From assembly GCA_964446585.1 (NCBI GenBank), contig CAYUPI010000009.1, positions 62,001-126,000 of the forward strand: 64,000 nt of DNA. Reading direction: 5' to 3'. The DNA is from CAYUPI01 sp964446585. GTDB taxonomy: Bacteria; Verrucomicrobiota; Verrucomicrobiia; Limisphaerales; UBA8199. The notes beneath the pieces were generated by a model. That model was not told the DNA's origin. It did not search any database and saw only the letters and a program-made list of their open reading frames with translations. Each line of letters begins with the position of its first letter. The first letter of the stretch is position 1. The translations under genes and the position numbers were made by a program. Below, piece after piece: positions 51,029-60,862 of the stretch.

Positions 51029-54000
51029 ATGGTTCTGTCCCGCGTTTCCATCCAGCGGCCGGTGCTGGCCACGATGATGAATCTGGTGCTGATCCTCTTT
51101 GGCATCATCGGCCTGTCGCGTCTGCCCGTGCGTGAACTGCCCGACATCGACCCGCCGATTGTCAGCGTCGCCACAGTTTATCCCGGCGCAAACGCCCAAG
51201 TGGTGGAGACGGAAGTCACCGAACGCCTCGAGGAGCAGATCAACAATATCGAGGGAATTAAGTCGCTTTCGAGCCAAAGCCGCGAAGGCGTCAGCACCAT
51301 CGCCATCGAGTTTAATCTCTCGCGCGGCATCGACATCGCGGCTCAGGATGTGCGCGACCGCGTCGCACGCGTCCGTGGCCAATTGCCGCAGGACATCCGA
51401 GAGCCGATCATTGCCAAACAGGACTCAGACGCACAGCCGATTATCTGGTCCGCGCTCAATAGCGACCGCTACACGCCGGTTGAACTGACGACGCTGGCCG
51501 AGCATCAGATCAAACCGCGGATGCAAGGCGTCCCCGGCGTCTCCTCGGTCGTAATTGGCGGCGAGAAGCGATTCGCCATGAGGCTGTGGCTCGATTCGGA
51601 GAAGATGGCTGCGCGCCAGGTCACAGTGCTGGATGTCGAGCGGGCGTTGCGCGAGCAGAACATCGAATTGCCCAGCGGTCGGGTCGAGAATTTGGATCGC
51701 GAGATGACGATCGAGACACGGGGCGAGCTCAAGACCGCCGAGGAATTCAACAACCTCGTCGTGCGCTCTGAAGGCGCCACGCTTGTTCGCATGCGGGACA
51801 TCGGCCGCGCCGAAGCAGGAGCCGAGGATTATCGCACCATCGCTCGCTCCGCGGGCAAGCCTTGCGTTTTCCTCGGAGTAGTCAAGCAAGCCAAAGCCAA
51901 CACCGTCTCGGTCGCCCAGAGCATCCGGGCCGAAATTGCCGCTATCAAGCCCACGCTCCCGGCGGGCTGCGACTTATTCGTGGCCTACGATTCCAGCGTA
52001 TATGTCGAAAAGGCGATCTCCGAAGTATGGCGGACGCTGGCGATTGCGTTTGGACTCGTCGTGCTGATCATTTTCGTTTTCCTGCGCAACGTCCGGTCCA
52101 CGCTCATTCCGGCTGTGGCCGTCCCGGTTTCGGTGGTAGGCGCTTTTTCGATTCTCTACGCCCTGGGCTATTCGGTGAACATCCTCACGATGCTCGCCCT
52201 GGTGTTGAGCATCGGCATCGTTGTCGATGACGCGATCGTCGTGCTCGAGGCCATCTACCGGCATGTCGAAGAGGGCATGCCGCCGATGAAAGCCGCCTTC
52301 AAAGCGATGGAGGAAATCAGCTTCGCTGTCATCGCTATTACCATTTCGTTGGTGGCGGTGTTTACGCCGCTGGCGTTTCAGAAAAGCACCACTGGCCGGC
52401 TGTTTATCGAGTTTGCCATGGCGATATGCGGTGCGGTGGTGATTTCGGCGTTCGTGGCGCTCACCCTTTCGCCTGCGATGGCGGCGCGCATCCTCCGGCC
52501 GATCGCCGGTGTGAAGCACGGCTCGTTGTTCAACTGGTTTGAGCGCGGTTTTCACGGAATCTCAAACACTTACACCCGGGGCCTGCGCTGGGCTCTGCAT
52601 CATCGCATTTTCATGCTGATGGTCACCGTCGGTACAGTTGTCGCCATGTTTTTCGCTTATAAGGCGCTCGAGCAGGATTTCCTGCCACTCGAGGACAAGA
52701 GCCGGATGTTCTGCATTGTCTTCACTCCGAACGGCTCGACGAGCGAGTTTACCGATCGCCAGTTGCAGAAGGCGGAGAAAATCGTTGCCGCCGTGCCGGA
52801 GGTGGACACGTTTGGCGCGATGGTAGCGCCGGCGTTTGCCGGCCCGGGCCAGGCCAACATGGCCGTGATTTTCGTTCGCTTTAAAGACCAGGGCCATCGG
52901 AAGCGATCGGTGCAGGAAATCGTTCACGGTCCCGGAGGCGTAGCTCAGCGGTTTTTCACGGAAGTCGAGGGCGGGTTTGCGATTCCCAATCTGCCCAAGG
53001 CTATCGAAGTCAGCTTCCGCGATTCGCCCTTCGAGCTGATTCTTCAAAACCAGGATCTGGATGCATTGAACAGGACGTCCCATGACATCGCCAACAAAAT
53101 CCGAGCGATGACGAAAGGCGACCAGCCGTTCCTTCGCAATGTCCGGGTCGGCTACGAAGTGGACAAGCCGGAACTGCGGGTGAGCATCGAGCGCAGTCGG
53201 GCGGCAGCGCTGGGCGTGAGCATCCAGGACATCTCGCGCACGATGCAAATCCTTTTTGGCGGTCTTGACCTAAGCCGCATCAAGGTGGGTGGAAAGGAAT
53301 ACTACGTGATGGCGCAACTGGCGCGTGAGTCACGGCTTACTCCGCAGGACCTGGACAAGGTATTCGTTAGGAACAACAAAGGTGATTTGATTCAGCTTAG
53401 CAGCGTGGTCACTCGCGAGCAGGGCGCCGCGCCAGATTCCATCAATCATTACGGTCGTCTGCGCAGCGCCAGTATCACAGCTTCGCCAGGAACCGTGCCC
53501 ATCGGCACGGTGGTCAAGGAAGTCGAAACCATGCTGGCCAAGGAATTGCCCGCGGGCTTTCTCTACAATTGGGCCGGCGACGCCAGGAGTCTCAACGAAA
53601 CAAGCTCCGAAGTCTGGTGGGTGATGATCCTGGCAATCGTGATCATTTACATGACGCTGGCTGCGCAATTTGAGAGCCTAATTCATCCTATCACGGTTCT
53701 GCTGGCGTTGCCCCTGGCGGCAATCGGCGCCTTTGGGCTGCTTTGGTTGTTGGATTTCGGCGGGAAGGTCGGATTGTACCCTCCCATTCCCGCGATGAAT
53801 ATTAACCTGTTCAGCCTGGTCGGACTCGTGCTGCTCATTGGGCTGGTGACCAAGAACTCGATACTCCTCGTCGAATACGCCAACCAACAGGTCGCCAAGG
53901 GGACCGAACCCAACGAGGCAATCATCCAGGCGGGGATAGTTCGACTGCGCCCGATTCTAATGACCGCGTTTGCGACCGTGGCCGGCATTCTACCGATTGC

Positions 54001-54223
54001 AGTTGGCTTTGGCGCCGGTGCGGAAAGTCGTCGGCCCATGGGAGTGGCCGTGGTGGGTGGAATGATCACCAGTACGTTCCTCACCTTGTTTATCGTGCCG
54101 GTCGTTTACACTTTCTTCAGCCATGTGACTAACAAACTCATGCGGCGGGACCCCGGCAGTGCCTCGATGGCTGTTCTCAGTGCCGAGGCCGGCGTCCCCG
54201 CCGGCGCCGATGTGGGCAAATAG
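51029..54223 (+). CDS. RND efflux pump inner-membrane subunit (HAE1/AcrB type)
   Basis: The 1064-residue pump has the twelve-helix plan: helix one VLATMMNLVLILFGIIGL, a porter domain, then the helix cluster. In that cluster, LALVLSIGIVVDDAIVVLEAI carries the two Asp residues of the proton relay. The second half repeats the plan and ends in NSILLVEYANQQVAKG and the last helices. PDIDPPIVSVATVYPGANAQ near the start is typical of MdtB/MexF-like pumps. The substrate is not deducible. It is co-transcribed with the adaptor. Confidence 0.95.
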   Translation: MVLSRVSIQRPVLATMMNLVLILFGIIGLSRLPVRELPDIDPPIVSVATVYPGANAQVVETEVTERLEEQINNIEGIKSLSSQSREGVSTIAIEFNLSRGIDIAAQDVRDRVARVRGQLPQDIREPIIAKQDSDAQPIIWSALNSDRYTPVELTTLAEHQIKPRMQGVPGVSSVVIGGEKRFAMRLWLDSEKMAARQVTVLDVERALREQNIELPSGRVENLDREMTIETRGELKTAEEFNNLVVRSEGATLVRMRDIGRAEAGAEDYRTIARSAGKPCVFLGVVKQAKANTVSVAQSIRAEIAAIKPTLPAGCDLFVAYDSSVYVEKAISEVWRTLAIAFGLVVLIIFVFLRNVRSTLIPAVAVPVSVVGAFSILYALGYSVNILTMLALVLSIGIVVDDAIVVLEAIYRHVEEGMPPMKAAFKAMEEISFAVIAITISLVAVFTPLAFQKSTTGRLFIEFAMAICGAVVISAFVALTLSPAMAARILRPIAGVKHGSLFNWFERGFHGISNTYTRGLRWALHHRIFMLMVTVGTVVAMFFAYKALEQDFLPLEDKSRMFCIVFTPNGSTSEFTDRQLQKAEKIVAAVPEVDTFGAMVAPAFAGPGQANMAVIFVRFKDQGHRKRSVQEIVHGPGGVAQRFFTEVEGGFAIPNLPKAIEVSFRDSPFELILQNQDLDALNRTSHDIANKIRAMTKGDQPFLRNVRVGYEVDKPELRVSIERSRAAALGVSIQDISRTMQILFGGLDLSRIKVGGKEYYVMAQLARESRLTPQDLDKVFVRNNKGDLIQLSSVVTREQGAAPDSINHYGRLRSASITASPGTVPIGTVVKEVETMLAKELPAGFLYNWAGDARSLNETSSEVWWVMILAIVIIYMTLAAQFESLIHPITVLLALPLAAIGAFGLLWLLDFGGKVGLYPPIPAMNINLFSLVGLVLLIGLVTKNSILLVEYANQQVAKGTEPNEAIIQAGIVRLRPILMTAFATVAGILPIAVGFGAGAESRRPMGVAVVGGMITSTFLTLFIVPVVYTFFSHVTNKLMRRDPGSASMAVLSAEAGVPAGADVGK

Positions 54224-54289
54224 CATCCTCTTTCCTGAGTCGTGAACAAAAACGGAGCGCGATTCGTCAGACCAGGAACGCACTAAAAC

Positions 54290-55669
54290 ATGAACACATT
54301 CACACGACGTCAGTTTCTTCAACGCACCTCATTCGCCGCAGGCACAGCAGCATTCACTTTCCCGTTTCTGGGAAATGTCCTGGGCGCTAACGACAAGATC
54401 AACATCGGCTGTATTGGTGTTGGCGGAAAGGGCGACAGCGATAGTACCGCGGCCGGGCGCGGGGGCAACATCGTGGCCATCTGCGACGTTGATAACAACA
54501 CGCTCGATAAGAAAGGCCGGCAATTCCCGAACGCGAAAAAGTACAACGATTACCGCAAGCTGCTGGATGAGATGGGCAAAGAAATCGATGCGGTCACAGT
54601 TTCCACGCCCGATCATAACCATGGGGTCGCTTCGCTGCGCGCGATGAGGATGGGCAAGCATTGCTTTACCCAAAAGCCGCTCGTGCAAACCGTGTTCGAG
54701 GCGCGGGAAATGCGCAAGGTCGCTGCCGAGAAAAAGCTCGCCACGCAGATGGGGAACCAGGGCAGCGCCGAGAGCGGGTTACGCCGCGCGGTCGAGGTGA
54801 TCGATGCTGGCGTCATTGGCAAGCCGCTCGAATTGCACGTGTGGAGCAATCGTCCGATATGGCCGCAGGGGATCGATCGTCCCGAAGGCGAGGATTCGGT
54901 GCCGGAAAACCTGAACTGGGATTGCTGGCTGGGTCCCGCTCCACAACGCCCCTATAAGAAAGACATTTATCACACGTTCAAGTGGCGCGGGTGGCATGAC
55001 TTCGGGACCGGGGCCTTGGGCGATATGGCCTGCCATACCGTCAACATGCCCTTCCGCGCGCTCAAACTGGGTTACCCGACGGCAGTCGAACTGGAAATCG
55101 CCTCGCGCCTTTACCCGGAGACGTTTCCCCTCACCTCCCGCATTCGTTTCGAGTTTCCGGAACGTGAAGGCCTGCCTCCGCTCAAGTTTTGGTGGTATGA
55201 TGGAAATCCCAATGGGGCGATTAAGCCGCTCCGGCCTTATTCCGAGGCGACCAAGGAAATCGTGGCCACGATGGGAAAACTGCCGGAGAGCGGGGCGCTT
55301 ATCATCGGCGATAAAGGGAAACTCTTTTCGCCGGACGATTACGGCGCCAGTTTCTGGGTCGCAATGAAAGGCCAAGACGAATACACTAAAGGCGACAGCC
55401 ACGACGCCTGCAAAGCCGTGCCGCAGTCTATCCCCCGCTCGCCCGGCCACGTCCAGGAATGGTTCCGCATGATGAAAGAAGGCACTCCAGCCTACTCGAA
55501 CTTCGACATAGCGGCGTACCTGACGGAAATCATCCTGTTGGGTTGCGTGGCGCTGCGCGTTGGCGAAGGCATCCGGATGGAATGGGACGGGCCGAATATG
55601 AAGTCCACCAATCTCCCGCAGGCAGCCAACTTCGTCCGCCGGAATAATCGCTCTGGTTGGGAAGCGTGA
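54290..55669 (+). CDS. Tat-exported Gfo/Idh/MocA oxidoreductase-like protein
   Basis: A twin-arginine signal (RRQFLQRTSFAAGTAAFTF) precedes INIGCIGVGGKGDSDSTAAG with a nucleotide-binding glycine motif. Then come TVSTPDHNHGVASLRAMRMGKHCFTQKPL (the EKP-like motif reads QKP) and GALGDMACHTVNMPFRAL for the active His region. This exported subgroup is expanded in Verrucomicrobiota and Planctomycetota and probably works with tightly bound cofactor on sugars in the periplasm. It stands alone after the efflux operon. Confidence 0.9.
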   Translation: MNTFTRRQFLQRTSFAAGTAAFTFPFLGNVLGANDKINIGCIGVGGKGDSDSTAAGRGGNIVAICDVDNNTLDKKGRQFPNAKKYNDYRKLLDEMGKEIDAVTVSTPDHNHGVASLRAMRMGKHCFTQKPLVQTVFEAREMRKVAAEKKLATQMGNQGSAESGLRRAVEVIDAGVIGKPLELHVWSNRPIWPQGIDRPEGEDSVPENLNWDCWLGPAPQRPYKKDIYHTFKWRGWHDFGTGALGDMACHTVNMPFRALKLGYPTAVELEIASRLYPETFPLTSRIRFEFPEREGLPPLKFWWYDGNPNGAIKPLRPYSEATKEIVATMGKLPESGALIIGDKGKLFSPDDYGASFWVAMKGQDEYTKGDSHDACKAVPQSIPRSPGHVQEWFRMMKEGTPAYSNFDIAAYLTEIILLGCVALRVGEGIRMEWDGPNMKSTNLPQAANFVRRNNRSGWEA

Positions 55670-55687
55670 GAATCTGATTTTGACGTC

Positions 55688-55760
55688 GGAGCGCCCGACT
55701 TTGATCGGGCCAGCTTATTACGTTGTTTGCAAACGCCGCACGATCGGAATCGTGCGCTCC
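55688..55760. repeat. REP-like imperfect inverted repeat
   Basis: The ends GGAGCGCCCGA...GATCGGGC and GCACGATCGGAATCGTGCGCTCC pair at about 18 of 24 positions. The arms share GGAGYGC with the iolB-iolC repeat. It fills most of the gap between the Gfo/Idh gene and the beta-helix gene. Confidence 0.6.
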
Positions 55761-55874
55761 TTCCAGCGAGACCAGGCGCATTGATGGCAGCAGCTTGCCT
55801 TAGCGCCGGGTCAGTGAGATGGCGAGTTGGAGCTTGCTGGAATCGGCGCGCGAAGGCTATCACTTCCGGAGACT

Positions 55875-57983
55875 ATGACTCGTCTCTCATTGTTCTTGCC
55901 GTTGTTATTGAGTATCCTGTTGACCTGCGCTCAAGGAGCTCCCGCGCCCCAATCGACGGTCTATTACGTCGCGACCAATGGCAATGATGCCTGGTCGGGC
56001 ACGAAGGCCGAGCCCGACGCAGGCAAGACGGACGGGCCATTCGCTTCCCTGCCGCGGGCGCTTCGTGCCGCACGGGAATCCAAACAACTAGCGGGCGCGG
56101 AAAAATCCCAGGCCGCGACGGTCTTCATTCGCGGCGGTCTGTACTTTTTGGGCCGGCCACTGGTAATCACAACGAATGATTCTGGATTGACCCTTTCCGC
56201 GTATCGCGATGAAAAACCCATTTTGAGTGGTGGTCGGCGCGTCGGAGGCTGGAAGGAAGTCACGGTCCAGGATCAGAGGCTTTGGGTGGCAGCAATGCCC
56301 GACGTGAGGACTGGACGATGGATGTTTCGCGAGCTTTGGGTTAATGGCCGCCGGGCGACACGCGCGCGCCACCCTAACAAGGGTTATCTCGCGATCGCGG
56401 AGCTGCCGGACAAGCCGGCCGAATGGACGCAAGGCCATATGCGGTTTCGCGCCGGTGAAGGGGATGTCAAAGGCGGGCCGGGCATCACGAACGCCGAGGT
56501 GGTCGTGATGGCGCGATGGGTGGAGTCCCGCCTGCCTGTGGTGGCCTTCGATGAGGCGCAGCGCCTTCTTAGCTTCGGCAAACGCTCGGTCTTCGAGTTG
56601 ACCAAGGGCGATCTCTACTATCTCGAGGGCGCGCTCGAGATGCTGGATCAACCCGGCGAGTGGTCGCTCGATCCTGCAGCGGGCCAAGTGTACTATATGC
56701 CACTTCCTGGCGACCAGATTGGCCAAATCGAGGTGATCGCGCCCGTGCTCACGCAGGTGTTGCGGATCGAAGGAAAGCCCGAGCAGGCGCAGTTTGTCGA
56801 GCGAATGCGATTCGAAGGGCTGACGTTCTCGCACACCGAATGGTATTTCCCGGTTATAGATAAGACGGGGCCGAACCAGCCACGTGTGTGGCCCGCCGCG
56901 ACTCCCGAGGTCGGCGGCTTTTCGCAGGCGGCCATTGGCGTGGCCGGAGCAGTCTGGGGAGAGGGCCTGCGCGAGTGCTCGTTCGAAGGCTGTGCCTTCG
57001 GGAATCTGGGGAATTATGCGCTGGAGTTGGGCCGGGGCTGCCAGAGCAATCACATCAGCGGGTGTGATTTTGGCGAGCTGGGCGCTGGCGGCCTTAAGAT
57101 TGGCGAGACGGCTTTTCGAGACAACACCGCGGAGCAGAACCGAGCCAACGAGATCAGTGACTGCGAAATCCACGACGGCGGCAAGATGTTCCATAGCGCC
57201 ATCGGGGTTTGGATCGGCCAATCTCCTGATAACCGGCTACTACACAATTGCATCCATGATTTCTTCTATACCGGCATCTCGATTGGCTGGACCTGGGGCT
57301 ACGGACGCGCGTTCGCGTCGAACAACCTCGTCGCGTTCAATCACATTCATCACATCGGCGTGAAATCGGACAGTGACGGTCCGATCCTGAGCGACATGGG
57401 CGGCATTTACACGCTCGGCAAACAACCGGGCAGCCGGATCATCAACAACCTCTGGCATGACATTGCGGCATCCCACTACGGCGGTTGGGGTATTTATTTC
57501 GACGAAGGCAGCAGCGGCATTCTTGCCGAAAGCAATCTGGTTTACCGCACCACGCATGGCGGTTTTCATCAGCACTATGGTGAGACCAACATTGTACGGA
57601 ATAACATCTTTGCTTTTGCCCGCGACCATCAGTTGCAGCGCTCCCGCGTCGAGCCGCATCTGAGCTTCACTTTCGAAACCAATATCATTTATTTCGATTC
57701 GGGGGTGCTTCTTGGAAATGAATGGAAGGATGACCGTTTTCAGACGGACTACAACGTCTATTTCGACGCCCGGTCGGATGCCAAACCGGAATCGATGCGG
57801 TTCGGCAAAGCGACGCTCGAGGAATGGCGCGGTCGCGGCCATGATACGCACTCCATCGTGGCGGACCCGCTTTTTGTCGCTCCGCAACGAAATGATTTCG
57901 TCCTTAAACCAAACTCGCCTGCGCTCAAACTCGGCTTCCAGCCGATTGACCTCAGCCAGGTCGGGCCGCGACACGCAAAATAA
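55875..57983 (+). CDS. Exported right-handed parallel beta-helix protein
   Basis: ATG 55875 has GGAGA at 55868-55872, just ahead of it, and begins a signal peptide (FLPLLLSILLTCAQG), so I prefer it to the frame start at 55827. The 702-residue protein then shows VYYVATNGNDAWSGTKAEP, the entry motif of many beta-helix carbohydrate proteins, FIRGGLYFLGRPLVI and an inserted beta domain. Repeated helix coils follow (NHISGCDFGELGAGGLKIGE, NRANEISDCEIHDGGKMFHS, NNLVAFNHIHHIGVKSDSDG). It is probably a polysaccharide lyase or glycosidase. No catalytic residues can be assigned. Confidence 0.85.
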   Translation: MTRLSLFLPLLLSILLTCAQGAPAPQSTVYYVATNGNDAWSGTKAEPDAGKTDGPFASLPRALRAARESKQLAGAEKSQAATVFIRGGLYFLGRPLVITTNDSGLTLSAYRDEKPILSGGRRVGGWKEVTVQDQRLWVAAMPDVRTGRWMFRELWVNGRRATRARHPNKGYLAIAELPDKPAEWTQGHMRFRAGEGDVKGGPGITNAEVVVMARWVESRLPVVAFDEAQRLLSFGKRSVFELTKGDLYYLEGALEMLDQPGEWSLDPAAGQVYYMPLPGDQIGQIEVIAPVLTQVLRIEGKPEQAQFVERMRFEGLTFSHTEWYFPVIDKTGPNQPRVWPAATPEVGGFSQAAIGVAGAVWGEGLRECSFEGCAFGNLGNYALELGRGCQSNHISGCDFGELGAGGLKIGETAFRDNTAEQNRANEISDCEIHDGGKMFHSAIGVWIGQSPDNRLLHNCIHDFFYTGISIGWTWGYGRAFASNNLVAFNHIHHIGVKSDSDGPILSDMGGIYTLGKQPGSRIINNLWHDIAASHYGGWGIYFDEGSSGILAESNLVYRTTHGGFHQHYGETNIVRNNIFAFARDHQLQRSRVEPHLSFTFETNIIYFDSGVLLGNEWKDDRFQTDYNVYFDARSDAKPESMRFGKATLEEWRGRGHDTHSIVADPLFVAPQRNDFVLKPNSPALKLGFQPIDLSQVGPRHAK

Positions 57984-57996
57984 CGGACGGCCGAAG

Positions 57997-59790
57997 CTAC
58001 CTCACGGCTGCTGCTCGGTTGAACTGTGCCCGATAATTGAATCGGTCGTTTGGTGCGGCATCGCCATTGAGCGTAAAGTCGGTCCAATCGCAAGCTTGTA
58101 TGCAGTTATCAGCCCACTTGAAATCGAGCGTCGTTGGCGGCGTTTTCAGGCCCAGCAACTTCCAGGGGATCGCCAGCTCCAGTTCCCTTCCCTGAACACG
58201 CCACTTCACCCCGCCGGCGGGCGACCAGGAGAATTTGCCACCGACACTGCGTTCCAACAAGCCGGCGCCGGAGTGGTTTACTACGAAGTCATAGCCCAGC
58301 CAGCCGGTCTTCGCGTCAGCGTCGGCGTCGAGGAAAAGTAGCATCCAATTCGTTCCGCCGGGAGGCGTCATCGGCTCCCGCGTCCGAACGTAAAACCATG
58401 CGGTCTGTTTGCTCCAACTTACTTTGGCCGCAACGATGTCGTTTCGGCCGGTGACATTACGGTAGGTGACATTGGTGTCCCAACCTCTGTGCTCGCGTCG
58501 GACTTCATCTCCGATTGTGTCCCTGAACTCCGGCAGGACGTCGCGCCAGTCGTCGAATCTCCCATCGATCCGGATTGGGCGAGGTTCGACGAGAGGCAAG
58601 GGGCGCGCGCCTTTGTAGCGGCGGATGTAACTAACAAGCTGATAGTAGTAGTCGTCACCGTGACCGCCGCGCATTGGCTCGATGTCACGGCTGTGTTCGT
58701 GGTCGAACTGATCCACAAACATCACGGGCATTTTGATATGATTGAACTCGGCGAAGCGGCCGGCGATCCATTCGTTCCAGCCGGTGACGAAAACAAAGCG
58801 CGGGTCTTGTTCCAAAGCCCGCTCCCATTGTTCGGAGACGTTCAAGCCAAGGCGTATGGCCTCCGGGCGCTGGTCGGTCGCGCCGTTGTGGAAGCTACGG
58901 CCATGCGCCCCCGGCTCGCTCATCGAGCCGAGCCGTCCCTTGACAGGGTTCTGCGACACCCCGACGGACATTTGCTCGTCTTGCCCGGCTGAATTTGTGA
59001 AAACGTGCTGAGGGAAAACCTCCAGCCAACTCCACATGTCGGGTCTCATCGGACCCTGGAAATAATCCGGCTGGGGTTTGCGGAAGGTAAAGAATTCGCG
59101 AATCCGCTGGGTCTGCTCGTCGTTGCCAGTGACGAGTTGGGGATCGGCCAGGATGAGTGGCTTGCCTCCCCAATGGAACCATAGATCGCTGTGCAGGCCC
59201 GGTTGGTAGAGGTCGCGCCAGAGTTCGCGCACGACTTTGGACGGCTCCCAGAATGGCGTGTGAAAGGCGACCTGTGGTGTGTGGTTGCCGAGCCGCCGCG
59301 CGTCCGACCACACCCGAATCAAAGCCATGTAATAGTCGCGATAGGTAAGCTGGTTGGTGACATCGAAGATCACCACGTCCACGCCGGCGTCGGCGAGCAT
59401 TTGGGCATGCTTACGGAGAACTCCTTCGTCGTCGGTGAGGTAGTAACCGAAGAGTGACTCGCCCCAATGATGCGGCGCATGCAACGGGCCCCAGAGCGGG
59501 CTATCCGGCTTCTGCATCGCGTCCGGATCGGCGGCCAGGATTTTCGTCACGCCGAAAGGACCGCCTTGAATGTGCGCGCCATGCCAGAGGAAGTAAAAAA
59601 TTCCAACCGTTCGATCCGTCCGCGGAGCCGGGACCTCCGGAAACACGGGGAGCTTACGCCCAAGCGCGTCGGTGGCGACCCAGGTGTCGGAAAAGTCGCC
59701 CACAGGCGGGGTAGCCCACGAGCCGGAAGGCGCAAGCAACGCCAACGCGATGATTAAGAATGGGAAAGAAGTCGAGCGCGGGCATCGCAT
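57997..59790 (-). CDS. Exported GH99/GH71-like protein with C-terminal carbohydrate-binding domain
   Basis: A signal peptide (FLIIALALLAPSGSWA) precedes a TIM-barrel-like part: VGIFYFLWHGAHIQ, HHWGESLFGYYLTDDEGVLRKHAQML, DVVIFDVTNQLTYRDYY and FVTGWNEWIAGRF. The last is characteristic of GH99-like (WbsX/endo-mannanase related) proteins. The C-terminal 190 residues (IRIDGRFDDWRDVLPEFRD, LLFLDADADAKTGWLGYDFVVN) resemble a CBM9/DOMON-type module. ATG 59790 is preferred over the longer frame. It converges on the beta-helix gene and may act on the same polymer. Confidence 0.8.
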   Translation of the reverse strand: MRCPRSTSFPFLIIALALLAPSGSWATPPVGDFSDTWVATDALGRKLPVFPEVPAPRTDRTVGIFYFLWHGAHIQGGPFGVTKILAADPDAMQKPDSPLWGPLHAPHHWGESLFGYYLTDDEGVLRKHAQMLADAGVDVVIFDVTNQLTYRDYYMALIRVWSDARRLGNHTPQVAFHTPFWEPSKVVRELWRDLYQPGLHSDLWFHWGGKPLILADPQLVTGNDEQTQRIREFFTFRKPQPDYFQGPMRPDMWSWLEVFPQHVFTNSAGQDEQMSVGVSQNPVKGRLGSMSEPGAHGRSFHNGATDQRPEAIRLGLNVSEQWERALEQDPRFVFVTGWNEWIAGRFAEFNHIKMPVMFVDQFDHEHSRDIEPMRGGHGDDYYYQLVSYIRRYKGARPLPLVEPRPIRIDGRFDDWRDVLPEFRDTIGDEVRREHRGWDTNVTYRNVTGRNDIVAAKVSWSKQTAWFYVRTREPMTPPGGTNWMLLFLDADADAKTGWLGYDFVVNHSGAGLLERSVGGKFSWSPAGGVKWRVQGRELELAIPWKLLGLKTPPTTLDFKWADNCIQACDWTDFTLNGDAAPNDRFNYRAQFNRAAAVR

Positions 59791-60040
59791 CGATTGCAGC
59801 TTAGCGTGACTTCGCGAACACGACGAGACCGGATCTGCGAACAAACGAGGAATGCCAGAGCCGATTCAAGAAAGCGCGAAAAAGCCTGTAACCACCCATG
59901 TGAGGAGCCGGAACTCGATTCCCAATAGCGAACCGTGTCCACACGTCGGTGGCTACATCGTCAATGGCCCCGTGAGCCCGCACCTGCCAGCTCAAGATTT
60001 CTTCCAAAGGGCGGTGGCATTGGTCATTCTTGACAAAACC

Positions 60041-60829
60041 ATGAGCAACGAAACTGTCACGGTCGAAATCAAGGATCAGGTGGTGCTGATCGGCCTGAAC
60101 CGAGTGCCGAAGCGCAATGCTTTCGATCTGGAGATGTACCGAGCGCTGGCAGCCGCTTTCGGGACGCTGCACCGAAACCCCGAGCTACGTTGTGGCGTGT
60201 TGTTCGCGCATGGCGCTCATTTCACGGGCGGAATCGATTTGACCGAATGGGCTCCTCTGCTCCGCGAGGGGCGATTCCCGGACTTGCCCGAAGGGGCAAT
60301 GGACCCTTTGGGATTGGACGAGAACAACCGGTTGCACAAGCCGGTCGTGATGGCGGTCCAGGGGCACTGTTTGACCATCGGCATTGAGTTGCTTCTGGCA
60401 ACCGACATCCGCGTCGCGGCGGCTGACGCGCGCTTTGGACAGATCGAAGTCAAGCGCGGCATATTTCCGGCCGGGGGCGCGACGATCCGCCTGATGCAGG
60501 AAATTGGGTGGGGCAACGCGATGCGCTATTTGCTGACCGGCGACGAGCTCTCAGCCCCGGAGGCGCTCCGCCTCGGATTGGTCCAGGAAATCGTAGAACC
60601 TGGAAAGGAACTGGCGCGCGCGGTGGAGATTGCACAAACGGTTGCCGCCTGGTCGCCGCTGGCTGTACGAGCTACGCTGGATTCGGCCCGATTAGCTCGT
60701 CGCCAGGGTGAAATCGCGGCGTTCCGTGGGCTTCTTCCCGCGATGCTCTCCCTCATGTCCACCGAGGATGCGGCGGAGGGATTGCAATCCTTCAAGGAAC
60801 GGCGGCCAGCGAAGTTTAAAGGGCGGTAG
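60041..60829 (+). CDS. Enoyl-CoA hydratase/isomerase (crotonase) family protein
   Basis: The 262-residue protein has the crotonase core: VVLIGLNRVPKRNAFDLEMY, the first oxyanion strand GVLFAHGAHFTGGIDLTEW, QGHCLTIGIELLLATDIRVAA, and FGQIEVKRGIFPAGGATIRL for the second. LLTGDELSAPEALRLGLVQEIV completes the family pattern. The open frame begins at 59852, but ATG 60041 gives the normal length. The CoA substrate is unknown, and it has no pathway neighbours here. Confidence 0.9.
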   Translation: MSNETVTVEIKDQVVLIGLNRVPKRNAFDLEMYRALAAAFGTLHRNPELRCGVLFAHGAHFTGGIDLTEWAPLLREGRFPDLPEGAMDPLGLDENNRLHKPVVMAVQGHCLTIGIELLLATDIRVAAADARFGQIEVKRGIFPAGGATIRLMQEIGWGNAMRYLLTGDELSAPEALRLGLVQEIVEPGKELARAVEIAQTVAAWSPLAVRATLDSARLARRQGEIAAFRGLLPAMLSLMSTEDAAEGLQSFKERRPAKFKGR

Positions 60830-60862
60830 CCGGCGCTCCTTGTCCGCCTGGGAACTCAGTGA

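Noticed and set aside
56088..57221. Minus-strand open frame of 377 codons
   Set aside because: It is antisense to the beta-helix gene, without signal, motif or ribosome site.
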